DNA from: Nonomuraea coxensis DSM 45129
Lineage (GTDB): Bacteria > Actinomycetota > Actinomycetes > Streptosporangiales > Streptosporangiaceae
DNA: 64,000 nucleotides
Reading direction: 5' to 3'
NCBI RefSeq assembly: GCF_019397265.1
Contig: NZ_CP068985.1
Span: 5,684,501 to 5,748,500 of the forward strand
Position 1 is the stretch's first letter. Every line of letters starts with the position of its first letter. A program made the translations under genes and the position numbers. Below the pieces are notes generated by a model. It was not told where the DNA came from. It searched no databases and was given only the letters and a program-made list of their open reading frames with translations. Shown here piece by piece: positions 8,035 to 15,561 of the stretch.

Positions 8035-8952
8035 TCAGCTCTCCGCCAGCCCGGCGGCGAGCAACATGTTCCGGGCCGCGTTCACCTCCCGGTCATGCAC
8101 CGCGCCACACGCACAAACCCACACCCGGACACTCAACGGCAACGTCTCCTGCAGCGTCCCGCAGACCGAGCACAACTTGGAGGAGGGAAAGAAGCGGTCT
8201 GCCACCGCCAGCGTGCGTCCGTACCAGTCCGTCTTGTACTCCAGCATGCGCCGCAGCTCCCGCCAGCCGGCGTCGGAGATGGCGCGGGCCAGGGCATGGT
8301 TCTTGAGCAGGTTGCGGACGGCCAGGTCCTCCACGGCGATCACTTGGGCGATCACTTGATTCTCGCGAACAAGCCGTGTGGTGACCTTGTGCAGGTAGTC
8401 CCGGCGCCGGTCGGCGATCCGGGCATGCACCCGTGCCACCTTCAGCCGGGCCTTGGCCCGGTTGTTAGACCCCTTCTGTTTGCGGGCCAGCGCCCGCTGC
8501 GCCTTGGCCAGCCTGCGTCGTTCGCGACGCTCGTGACGGGGGTTGGCGATCTGCTCGCCGCACGACAGCGTGAGCAGCGCGGTGAGGCCGGTGTCCACGC
8601 CCGTCGACCGCTCGACCGGCGGCAAAGGCGCGATCTTCTCCTCGACCAGAAGGGACACGAACCAGCGCCCGGCCGCGTCCCTGGACACGGTGACCGTGGA
8701 CGGCTCTGCCCCCTCGGGGAGTGGACGCGACCACACGATGTCCAGCGGCGCGCCCATCTTCGCCAGGGTCAGCGCGGCCGACGACTCCGTATAGGAGACA
8801 CCCCGCCCCTCCTCGGTGTAGGCACGGGTCCGCTCCTCCAGAGCCTTGTTGTAGACCAGGCGCACGCAGCCGAACGTCCGAACAAGCTCCTCGGCCTGCT
8901 CGGGGGTCGGATGGAAGCGGTACTTGTAAGCCCGCTTCACCAGCTGCGCCAC
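8035..8952 (-). CDS. tnpB: Internally deleted TnpB RNA-guided nuclease
   Basis: A 305-aa TnpB, against about 380-400 aa for full-length relatives. The N-terminus (AQLVKRAYKYRFHPTPEQA) is intact, but after VSYTESSAALT (residue 62) it jumps to LAKMGAPLDIVWSRPLP, losing roughly 90 residues that normally include LNEVxSxPLQQALRHL and the RFK region. The RuvC catalytic residues remain: Asp120 in GVDTG, Glu208 in AVEDL, Asp287 in HDREVNAARN, as do the zinc-finger cysteines 261, 264, 280 and 282. TnpB cuts DNA next to its transposon using a guide RNA from the element's 3' end. GTG start at 8950-8952. The frame is open, so a small protein may still be made; nuclease activity is doubtful. Confidence 0.85.
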   Translation of the reverse strand: MAQLVKRAYKYRFHPTPEQAEELVRTFGCVRLVYNKALEERTRAYTEEGRGVSYTESSAALTLAKMGAPLDIVWSRPLPEGAEPSTVTVSRDAAGRWFVSLLVEEKIAPLPPVERSTGVDTGLTALLTLSCGEQIANPRHERRERRRLAKAQRALARKQKGSNNRAKARLKVARVHARIADRRRDYLHKVTTRLVRENQVIAQVIAVEDLAVRNLLKNHALARAISDAGWRELRRMLEYKTDWYGRTLAVADRFFPSSKLCSVCGTLQETLPLSVRVWVCACGAVHDREVNAARNMLLAAGLAES

Positions 8953-8963
8953 CCCTCGATCAT

Positions 8964-9059
8964 ATGTACGAGATCACCCGCGCACCGGCCGATGCCGAAA
9001 GACGGCGGTCCACTTGCTCCTGCCCTGCTCCGCAGGAGTCCGATTCCTCCCCCGCCTGA
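8964..9059 (+). pseudogene. Remnant of IS200-type Y1 transposase tnpA (N-terminus only)
   Basis: Starting 12 bp from the divergent tnpB start, the frame reads MYEITRAPADAERRRST, which resembles the conserved beginning of actinobacterial Y1 transposases. It then leaves similarity and soon stops. The catalytic HUH motif and tyrosine are absent, so nearly all of tnpA has been deleted. The call rests on about 15 residues and the tnpA/tnpB divergent layout. Confidence 0.5.
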
Positions 9060-9086
9060 GGGCGGGGATCTCCTCGGAGGTTCCCG

Positions 9087-9971
9087 ATGAACCAGGGACG
9101 AAGGAGCGCCTGGCCGTACCTCTTCCTGACCCCGGCGGTCGTGCTGTTCACGCTCTTCCTCGCCGTGCCCATCGGCTACACGTTCCACCTGGCGATGCGC
9201 AGGACCAAGGTGTCGGGGCTCGGGCTCGGGAAGGGGGCACGGCGGGAGGTGTTCGTCGGCTTCGACAACTTCTCCGCCGCGCTCGCCGACGCCGAGCTGT
9301 GGCAGGGCTGGCTGCGGGTGCTCGGGTACGGGGCGCTGGTGCTGGTCGTCATGCTCGGCCTCGCGCTGCTGTTCGCGCTGCTGCTGGACTCGGCGCGGGT
9401 GCGGCTGGCGCGCTTCTCCCGGATCGCGATCTTCCTGCCGTACGCGGTGCCGGGGGTGGCCGCCACCCTGCTGTGGGGCTTCCTCTACCTGCCCTCGCTC
9501 AGCCCGATCCGCTCCGTGCTCGACGCCGACCTGCTCGGGGCCACCACCGTCACGTACTCCATGGCGAACGTGGCGGTGTGGGGCGGCACCGGCTTCAACA
9601 TGCTCGTGCTCTACACCACGCTCCGGGCCATCCCGCGCGACCTGTACGAGGCCGCGCGGCTCGACGGCGCCTCGGAGCTCCAGATCGCCGTCCGGGTCAA
9701 GATCCCGATCCTGACCCCGGCGATCATCCTCACCACGGTGTTCTCGATCATCGCCACCGTCCAGGTGTTCACCGAGCCCACCACGCTGCGCCCGCTGACC
9801 AACACGATCAGCTCCACCTGGAGCCCGCTCATGAAGGTCTACCGGGACGCCTTCATCACCGGCGACCTGTACTCGGCCGCCGCCACCTCGATCGTCATCG
9901 CGGCGGTCTCGCTCGTCCTGTCGTTCGGGTTCCTGCGCGTGGTCCGCAACCACGCCTTCGGGGAGGGCTGA
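9087..9971 (+). CDS. Sugar ABC transporter permease, MalF type
   Basis: A 294-aa inner-membrane permease with six predicted membrane segments. The EAA loop reads EAARLDGASELQIAVRVKIPILTP near residue 190, the contact site for the ATPase. MNQGRRSAWPYLFLTPAVVLFTLF is the usual N-terminus of MalF/UgpA-type permeases. CGGAGG lies 6 bp upstream of the ATG. It pairs with the permease that follows, with which it overlaps by one base (TGATG). Substrate by context: galacto-oligosaccharides. The IS605 remnant lies immediately upstream, so transcription must run through it or start anew. Confidence 0.9.
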   Translation: MNQGRRSAWPYLFLTPAVVLFTLFLAVPIGYTFHLAMRRTKVSGLGLGKGARREVFVGFDNFSAALADAELWQGWLRVLGYGALVLVVMLGLALLFALLLDSARVRLARFSRIAIFLPYAVPGVAATLLWGFLYLPSLSPIRSVLDADLLGATTVTYSMANVAVWGGTGFNMLVLYTTLRAIPRDLYEAARLDGASELQIAVRVKIPILTPAIILTTVFSIIATVQVFTEPTTLRPLTNTISSTWSPLMKVYRDAFITGDLYSAAATSIVIAAVSLVLSFGFLRVVRNHAFGEG

Positions 9972-10855
9972 TGGCCGGGGTCACCGCCGCCACCTCGCAC
10001 CGCCGCCGCTCGCGTGGCGGGGCCGTCCACGGCTCGTGGGGCATCGCGCCGACCGCGCTGCTGCTCCTCGGGGCGATCTACTGCCTGTTCCCGGTGTTCT
10101 GGGTGTTCATCGCGGCCACCAAGTCGCCGGGCGAGCTGTTCAGCACCTCGACGCTGGCGTTCGGCACGGGCTTCCTCGACAACGTCGAGCAGCTCTTCGC
10201 CTACCGCGACGGCGTGTTCTGGCTGTGGGCGGGCAACACGCTGCTCTACGCGGGCGGCGGGGCGCTGCTGTCCACCGCGGTCTCGGCGATCTCCGGGTAC
10301 GCGCTGGCGAAGTACCGCTTCCCCGGCCGGAACGTGATCTTCAACATCCTCATCGGCGGCATCCTGGTGCCCGCCGTGGTGCTGGCCATCCCGCAGTACC
10401 TGCTGTTCAGCAAGTTCGGACTGGCGGACACGTACTGGGCGGTGCTGCTGCCGCAGATCCTGCACCCGTACAGCATCTATCTGGCCCGCATCTACGCTTC
10501 GGCGGCCATCCCCGACTCGCTGCTGGAGGCGGGCAGGATCGACGGGGCGGGCGAGGGCCGGCTGATGGCGCGGGTGGCGATGCCGCTCATGGTGCCCGGC
10601 ATGGTGACGATCTTCCTGTTCCAGTTCGTGGCGATCTGGAACAACTTCCTGCTGCCGTTCATCATGCTGGGCGACGACGGCAAGTTCCCGCTCACGGTCG
10701 GCCTCTACACGCTGCTCATGGCCGGGGCCAACCAGCCCGCGCTCTACAACCTGATCCTCACCGGGGCGTTCCTGTCGATCGTGCCGTTGATCGCGTTGTT
10801 CCTCACGATGCAGCGATACTGGAGGACCGATCTGTCCTCCGGAGCCGTGAAATGA
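9971..10855 (+). CDS. Sugar ABC transporter permease, MalG type
   Basis: A 294-aa permease of the MalG/UgpE class. The N-terminal tail has HRRRSRGG before the first membrane segment; ISGYALAKYRFPGR is the family motif ahead of the third segment; the EAA loop reads LLEAGRIDGAGEGRLMARVAMPLM. It is the partner of the preceding MalF-type subunit. Its stop codon overlaps the start of the LacI gene (ATGA), so transporter and regulator are made from one message. Confidence 0.9.
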   Translation: MAGVTAATSHRRRSRGGAVHGSWGIAPTALLLLGAIYCLFPVFWVFIAATKSPGELFSTSTLAFGTGFLDNVEQLFAYRDGVFWLWAGNTLLYAGGGALLSTAVSAISGYALAKYRFPGRNVIFNILIGGILVPAVVLAIPQYLLFSKFGLADTYWAVLLPQILHPYSIYLARIYASAAIPDSLLEAGRIDGAGEGRLMARVAMPLMVPGMVTIFLFQFVAIWNNFLLPFIMLGDDGKFPLTVGLYTLLMAGANQPALYNLILTGAFLSIVPLIALFLTMQRYWRTDLSSGAVK

Positions 10856-11850
10856 AACGCCCTACGATCCACGATGTGGCCGCGGCCGCGGGCGTGTCCC
10901 GCGGCACGGTCTCCCGCCTGCTCAACGGGGACAAATATGTCAGCCCCGCGGCGCGCGTGGCCATCGAGCGGGCCATCTCGGAGACCGGCTACGTCGTCAA
11001 CCGGGCCGCCAGGAGCCTGGTCACCCAGCGCACTGGCTCGGTGGTGATGGTGCTGTCCGAGCCGCACGAGAAACTGTTCGAGGACCCCAACTACAGCACG
11101 CTGATCAGGGTCGCGATCAGGATGCTGGCCGAGCGGGACCTGTCGCTGGTGATGATGATGGCCGGCGACGAGGGCGACCGCGAGCGGGTGGTCCGCTACG
11201 TGCGCGGCGGCCACGCCGACGGGGTGCTGCTGGTCTCCACGCACGCGGGCGACCCCCTGGTGGAGGCCCTGGGCTCCGGCGGGCCGCCCGCGGTGTCGGT
11301 CGGCGCGGTGATCGGGCACGAGAACGTCATCCCGTACGCGGCGGCCGACGAGCGCCTCGGCGCCCGCCAGATGACCGAGTACTTCGTCCGCCAGGGCCGC
11401 CGCAGGATCGCGATGATCACCGGACCGATGGACACGCCGGGCGGCATCCAGCGCCTGGAGGGCTTCGCCGAGGTGCTGGGACGCAAGGCGACCCAGCGGC
11501 TCATCGCGCACGGCGACTGGACGCAGGCGAGCGGCGAGCGGGCGATGCACGAGCTGCTGGAGCGCTCCCCCGACCTCGACGCCGTCTTCGTCGCTTCCGA
11601 CCTGATGGCGGCGGGCGCCCTCGCGGCGCTGCGGGCGGCCGGCCGGCGGGTGCCGGACGACGTGGCGGTGGGCGGGTTCGACGACTCGGCGGTGGCGGTC
11701 TCGACCCATCCGCCGCTGACCACGATCCGCCAGCCGCTCGCCGAGATGGCGCAGGAGACGATGCGGCTGCTGTTCGCGCTGCTGGACGGGGCCGGTCCCG
11801 TCGAGCCCGTGGTGCTGCCGACCGAGCTGGTGGTACGGGAGTCCGCCTGA
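10852..11850 (+). CDS. LacI-family repressor of the galactan locus
   Basis: A 332-aa LacI-family regulator. The N-terminal helix-turn-helix (MKRPTIHDVAAAAGVSRGTVSRLLNG) and hinge helix (NRAARSLVTQRTG) are intact, followed by a periplasmic-binding-protein-like sensor domain with GGFDDSAVAVSTHPPLTTIRQP near the C-terminus. The start ATG overlaps the permease stop. The two palindromes at 6436 and 6560 are the expected binding sites. The inducer is probably a galacto-oligosaccharide (inference from neighbours). Confidence 0.9.
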   Translation: MKRPTIHDVAAAAGVSRGTVSRLLNGDKYVSPAARVAIERAISETGYVVNRAARSLVTQRTGSVVMVLSEPHEKLFEDPNYSTLIRVAIRMLAERDLSLVMMMAGDEGDRERVVRYVRGGHADGVLLVSTHAGDPLVEALGSGGPPAVSVGAVIGHENVIPYAAADERLGARQMTEYFVRQGRRRIAMITGPMDTPGGIQRLEGFAEVLGRKATQRLIAHGDWTQASGERAMHELLERSPDLDAVFVASDLMAAGALAALRAAGRRVPDDVAVGGFDDSAVAVSTHPPLTTIRQPLAEMAQETMRLLFALLDGAGPVEPVVLPTELVVRESA

Positions 11851-11948
11851 TCGGGACAAATGACGAAAAGAGGAGATCTTTCGGGGCGCGGCATCGTACG
11901 ATCATCGGCAACGTCCCCCCGGGACGGCGCAGTCAGGAGGAGCCGACG

Positions 11949-12785
11949 GTGGCCGACAGCGAGCAGGAGCGCGCACCGCGCGGGATCGACACGACGAGAC
12001 CCAGCGTCTCGCGGGTCTACGACTTCATGCTCGGCGGCAAGGACAACTACGAGGCCGACCGGATGGCGGCGCGGCGGGCGCTGGAGGTCGCGCCGGACGC
12101 GCCCCAGGCCGCGCGGGCCAACCGCGAGTTCCTGGGCCGGGTGGTGCGCTTCCTCGCCGGCGAAGCCGGGATCCGGCAGTTCCTCGACATCGGCTCGGGC
12201 CTGCCCACTCAGGGCAACGTGCACGAGATCGCCCAGGCGGTCGCGCCCGGCTCGCACGTCGTCTACGTCGACCACGACCCGATCGTGCTCGTCCACGGCC
12301 GGGCCCTGCTCGCCGTGGACGACACCACCACCGTGGTCGAGGCCGACCTGCTCGACCCCGAGGCGATCCTGCACAACCCCGAGGTCAGGCGGCTGATCGA
12401 CTTCGAGCGGCCGGTCGCGCTGCTGCTGCTGGGCATCCTGCACCACCTGGCCGACCACGAGAACCCCGGCGGCATCACCCGGCGGCTGATGGACCGCCTG
12501 GTGCCCGGTAGCTACCTCGCCGTCTCCCACTTCCACAACCCCGGGCCCGAGCTGCCCGAGGTGTCGCGGCAGGCGTACGCGGCGGAGAAGATCTTCAACG
12601 AGACGATGGGCACCGGGCGCTGGCGCACCCGCGAGGAGATCCTCGCCTACTTCGACGGGCTGGAGCTGCTGGAGCCCGGCCTGGTGCCGCTGCCCGAGTG
12701 GCGGCCGGACGAGGGCGACCACGCCATGCCCGGGATCACGTACCACACGTTCGTGGGCGGGGTGGCCCGCAAGCCCGAGCTCTGA
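11949..12785 (+). CDS. DUF574 SAM-dependent methyltransferase
   Basis: A 278-aa protein with a GTG start behind AGGAGG. It carries RPSVSRVYDFMLGGKDNYEADR at residues 17-39, FLDIGSGLPTQGNVHEIAQ as the SAM-binding region, VVYVDHDPIV, and the C-terminal block RWRTREEILAYFDGLELLEPG. Length is normal for the family. It is a paralogue of the partial gene at the window start, in opposite orientation. The role is unknown; such genes are abundant in filamentous actinomycetes. The convergent YchJ-like gene ends 4 bp away. Confidence 0.9.
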   Translation: MADSEQERAPRGIDTTRPSVSRVYDFMLGGKDNYEADRMAARRALEVAPDAPQAARANREFLGRVVRFLAGEAGIRQFLDIGSGLPTQGNVHEIAQAVAPGSHVVYVDHDPIVLVHGRALLAVDDTTTVVEADLLDPEAILHNPEVRRLIDFERPVALLLLGILHHLADHENPGGITRRLMDRLVPGSYLAVSHFHNPGPELPEVSRQAYAAEKIFNETMGTGRWRTREEILAYFDGLELLEPGLVPLPEWRPDEGDHAMPGITYHTFVGGVARKPEL

Positions 12786-12789
12786 CGGC

Positions 12790-13167
12790 TCAGATCGCCC
12801 CGGCGTAGACCCATCTGCCGTCCAGCCGGACGAACCGGCTGTGCTCCTCCATCTCGCCCGGCCGTCCGCGCTCCACGTAGTGGGCGCGGAAGCGGACCGT
12901 GCCCTCGGTGTGCACGACGCTGCCGCCCGTGGCGCCCAGGACCTCCAGCCTGGTCCAGCGCAGCCGCCGGTCGAGGTCGAGCCGGGCGGGGCGGCCGGCC
13001 GGCTGCCAGGTGCGCAGCAGGTAGGCCGCGTCGCCCACGGCGAAGGCGCTGAAGCGCGAGCGCATGAGCTGCTCGGCGGTGGCCGCCGCCGCCTCGCCGC
13101 GGTGGAACCGGCCGCAGCAGTCGTCGTAGGGGGCGGGCAGGCCGCAGGGGCACGGTCGGGCGGGCAT
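12790..13167 (-). CDS. YchJ-family (UPF0225) SEC-C motif protein
   Basis: A 125-aa protein with an N-terminal zinc-binding SEC-C-like motif CPCGLPAPYDDCCGRFHRGE and the YchJ core LMRSRFSAFAVGDAAYLLRTWQP, ending in SRFVRLDGRWVYAGA. The biochemical role of this family is not established. The ATG at 13165-13167 puts the cysteine motif at the N-terminus as usual. It lies 5 bp downstream of the sirtuin gene and is probably cotranscribed with it. Confidence 0.88.
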   Translation of the reverse strand: MPARPCPCGLPAPYDDCCGRFHRGEAAAATAEQLMRSRFSAFAVGDAAYLLRTWQPAGRPARLDLDRRLRWTRLEVLGATGGSVVHTEGTVRFRAHYVERGRPGEMEEHSRFVRLDGRWVYAGAI

Positions 13168-13172
13168 GCGCC

Positions 13173-14063
13173 CTATTGTGCACCCAGCCGGCGGGCCAGG
13201 GCGGTCAGGGTGGCGCCGAGCGGGGCGTCCACGAGCAGCGCGGCGTCGGCGTCGCCGCCGGTCGGGCCCTGGTTGACGATCGCGATCGGCACGCCGCGCG
13301 CCGCCGCCCGCTCCACGAACCGCAGCCCCGACCTGATCGCCAGCGAGGAGCCCAGCACGAGCAGCGCCCGCGCGCTCTCCACGACGGCGAAGCACTCCTC
13401 GACGCGCGGGCGGGGGACGTTCTCGCCGAAGAACACCACGTCCGGCTTGAGCAGGCCGCCGCAGGCCGTGCAGTCGACCACGCGGAACCCGGCGACCTGC
13501 TCGTCGGTGAGCACCGCGTCGCCGTCGGGGTTGATCATGTCGCTGGTGGCCTCCCAGCCGGGATTGGCCTCGCGCAGGCGGCGGTCCAGCTCGGCGCGCG
13601 AGGTGCGCGCGCGGCAGCTCAGGCACGCCACCCGGTCGAGGCCGCCGTGCAGCTCGATGACCCGGTCCGCGCCGGCCGCCTGGTGCAGGCCGTCGACGTT
13701 CTGGGTGACGATGCCGCTGACCAGGCCGTGCCGCTCCAGCGCCGCCACGGCGCGATGCCCGGCGTTGGGCCTGGCCAGGCCGATCTGCCGCCAGCCGACG
13801 TGGCTGCGCGCCCAGTAACGCCGCCGCGCCTCGTGGCTGGCGACGAACCGCTGGTAGGTCATCGGCTCGGCCCGCCGCGCCCGCCCGGTCGGCCCCCGGT
13901 AGTCGGGAATGCCCGACTCGGTGGACAACCCGGCCCCGCTCAACACCGCCACCCCACCCCGCCCGACCAGCGCGTCCAACGCGGCCGGCCCATCCAACGC
14001 GGCCGGCTCGTGCGGGCCGCCGGGGAGCGCCTCCCTGGTGCTGCCTCGTGTCACGTCTTCCAT
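13173..14063 (-). CDS. Sir2-family NAD-dependent protein deacylase
   Basis: A 296-aa sirtuin. The NAD-binding motif GAGLSTESGIPDYRG is at residues 43-57, TQNVDGLH at 120-127, the catalytic histidine is His139 in ELHGG, and two zinc cysteine pairs lie near 147/150 and 198/201. The C-terminal part has GSSLAIRSGLRF. Sirtuins remove acyl groups from lysines using NAD. The zinc motif and class resemble the larger bacterial Sir2 proteins; the target is unknown. It is probably cotranscribed with the YchJ-like gene. Confidence 0.93.
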   Translation of the reverse strand: MEDVTRGSTREALPGGPHEPAALDGPAALDALVGRGGVAVLSGAGLSTESGIPDYRGPTGRARRAEPMTYQRFVASHEARRRYWARSHVGWRQIGLARPNAGHRAVAALERHGLVSGIVTQNVDGLHQAAGADRVIELHGGLDRVACLSCRARTSRAELDRRLREANPGWEATSDMINPDGDAVLTDEQVAGFRVVDCTACGGLLKPDVVFFGENVPRPRVEECFAVVESARALLVLGSSLAIRSGLRFVERAAARGVPIAIVNQGPTGGDADAALLVDAPLGATLTALARRLGAQ

Positions 14064-14106
14064 GGTGCCCGACGCGGCCCCGTGCCCGGGTCACCCCCTC
14101 CCCCCG

Positions 14107-15561
14107 CTAGCGCAGGACCCCGGCCGCGGCGAGCTCGGCGGTGAGGCGGCGGCGGGCGGGCTCGGCCAGGAGGTCGAGGGCGTGCGGGTCGGCGGCCAGC
14201 CGGATGACCGGCGCGACCAGGAGATGGTGCAGGCGGATCGAGCGGCCGGAACGCAGGTTGACGGCGAACGTCCCCGGCCCCCGCCCGTCGGGGCCGGCCC
14301 CCGCGACGACCTCCGCGCAGGGATCCCAGGCGCCGCCCGGCGGGCCGGGGGCGGCGGGCCCCGCGGGCCCGGCGACGGAGCAGGCCGCCAGCCGCCCCGC
14401 CGGCAGCCCCGGCAGCCGCTCCAGCCACCGCCGTACGAGGATCGCGACCTCCCCGGGCGACAGGCTCCCCGGCGCGTCGAACTCCGTCCAGCGGGCCAGG
14501 TCGTGACCGGCCGGTGGCGGGCGCCGTGCCGCGTCGCCCGCCGTCCAGAGCGCGCGCACCCCCATCCGGTACGGCCGCACCCCCGCCGGCCGCACCCCCG
14601 CGAGCCCGCCCGCCAGCAGTTCCGCCGACTCCTCCACCACCTCGGCGGTGATGCCGGGCGCGCCCACCGCCAGCTCGCCCGTCACCGGCACGCCCGGCGG
14701 GAGCGCGGCCCGCAGGCGGCGCAGGTCGGCGGTCACGCCGGTGAGGCCGGTGGCCACGCCCAGGAAGTCGACCCGGGTGAGCTTCAGGGTCAGCCCCCGG
14801 CACCGGGCCAGCGCCTCCCCCGGGAGCGCCGCGGCCCGCGCCACGTCGAGCCGCCCCGCCCACGGCGCGTCGCCTCCGGGCAGCGGCCGGGTCCCCGTGA
14901 TCCACCGCACCGGCTCGACGCCCCCGCGTCCCGAGCCGGCGGCTCCGTCACGTCCGTGCCAGGGAGGTCTGATCACCTGCTCGGGTGACCAGCCGCCCCA
15001 TCTCACCCCGGCCAGCTCCGGGACCCGCCGCAGCGCCCGCCGGTGCTCGGCGACGTGCCGCCCGCACAGAGTCACGCCCTCCCCCAGGGCCGCGACCAGC
15101 GCGAACGCGGCCGGGAGCTGACCGGCGCGGTCGATCACGATGTGGGCCCGCCGCCCGCGCGTCACCTCCCTGGCCAGCTCGACCTCGGGCGCGAACAGCT
15201 CGCACCTGCGGGCGGCCCCGAGCAGGTCGCGGCTGCTCTCCGGGCTGCCCTCGGTGAGCTCCAGCCCGTCCACGGCGAGCCGGACGGCGGGGTCGGCGGC
15301 CAGGCCCAGCGCGGTGCCGACGGCCCGTACGTGGGCGTCGTCGTACACCCCTCGCGCCAGGATGGCCGCCGCGGCCCGCCCGATCAGCGCGGTGAGCGGC
15401 CCGCCGGGACGCCGGTCGGCGGCGGCCCGCAGCCGGGCGGGGTCGGCGAGCCGCCGGACGAGGTGCTCGTTGAGGTCGAGGAGCGTCATCCCGGCGGGCG
15501 GCGCCACCTCGGTGGTGAAGTCCGCCAGCGGCGGCACCACGAGCACGTCGGGCGCGTCCAT
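14107..15561 (-). CDS. Unassigned 484-aa partner of the LanB-like enzyme
   Basis: I do not recognise this protein with confidence. Its ATG overlaps the LanB-like stop codon (TGATG), so the two are coupled and probably act together. The N-terminus DVLVVPPLADFTTEV, the middle block LTLKLTRVDFLGVATGLTGVTADLRRLRAALPPGVPVTGEL, and the C-terminal NLRSGRSIRLHHLLVAPVIRL followed by LDLLAEPARRRLTAELAAAGVL loosely recall B12-binding/radical-SAM RiPP enzymes with a PqqD-like tail. However, there is no CxxxCxxC cluster motif; the few cysteines are scattered. It does not look like the LanB elimination (SpaB_C/TbtC) domain. A cofactor-less RiPP accessory protein is possible but unproven. Confidence 0.6.
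   Translation of the reverse strand: MDAPDVLVVPPLADFTTEVAPPAGMTLLDLNEHLVRRLADPARLRAAADRRPGGPLTALIGRAAAAILARGVYDDAHVRAVGTALGLAADPAVRLAVDGLELTEGSPESSRDLLGAARRCELFAPEVELAREVTRGRRAHIVIDRAGQLPAAFALVAALGEGVTLCGRHVAEHRRALRRVPELAGVRWGGWSPEQVIRPPWHGRDGAAGSGRGGVEPVRWITGTRPLPGGDAPWAGRLDVARAAALPGEALARCRGLTLKLTRVDFLGVATGLTGVTADLRRLRAALPPGVPVTGELAVGAPGITAEVVEESAELLAGGLAGVRPAGVRPYRMGVRALWTAGDAARRPPPAGHDLARWTEFDAPGSLSPGEVAILVRRWLERLPGLPAGRLAACSVAGPAGPAAPGPPGGAWDPCAEVVAGAGPDGRGPGTFAVNLRSGRSIRLHHLLVAPVIRLAADPHALDLLAEPARRRLTAELAAAGVLR

Larger units (their letters stand above)
7914..9073 (-). mobile_element. Decayed IS200/IS605-type element
   Basis: This segment interrupts the galactan transporter operon directly after the binding-protein stop codon. 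It contains a shortened tnpB on the minus strand and only the first codons of a divergent tnpA. Hairpins mark both sides: CCCCTCGT-GA-ACGAGGGG at 7919-7936 and CCCCGCC-TGAG-GGCGGGG at 9050-9067, as expected of IS605 ends, which use structured single strands instead of inverted repeats. The 3' hairpin region beyond tnpB would encode the guide (omega) RNA in an active element. Exact ends cannot be fixed without the empty site. Without tnpA it cannot move by itself. Confidence 0.75.

Noticed and set aside
14107..15561. LanB elimination domain or radical-SAM enzyme
   Set aside because: The sequence lacks the conserved motifs of the SpaB_C/TbtC type and has no CxxxCxxC cluster, so neither name can be given.
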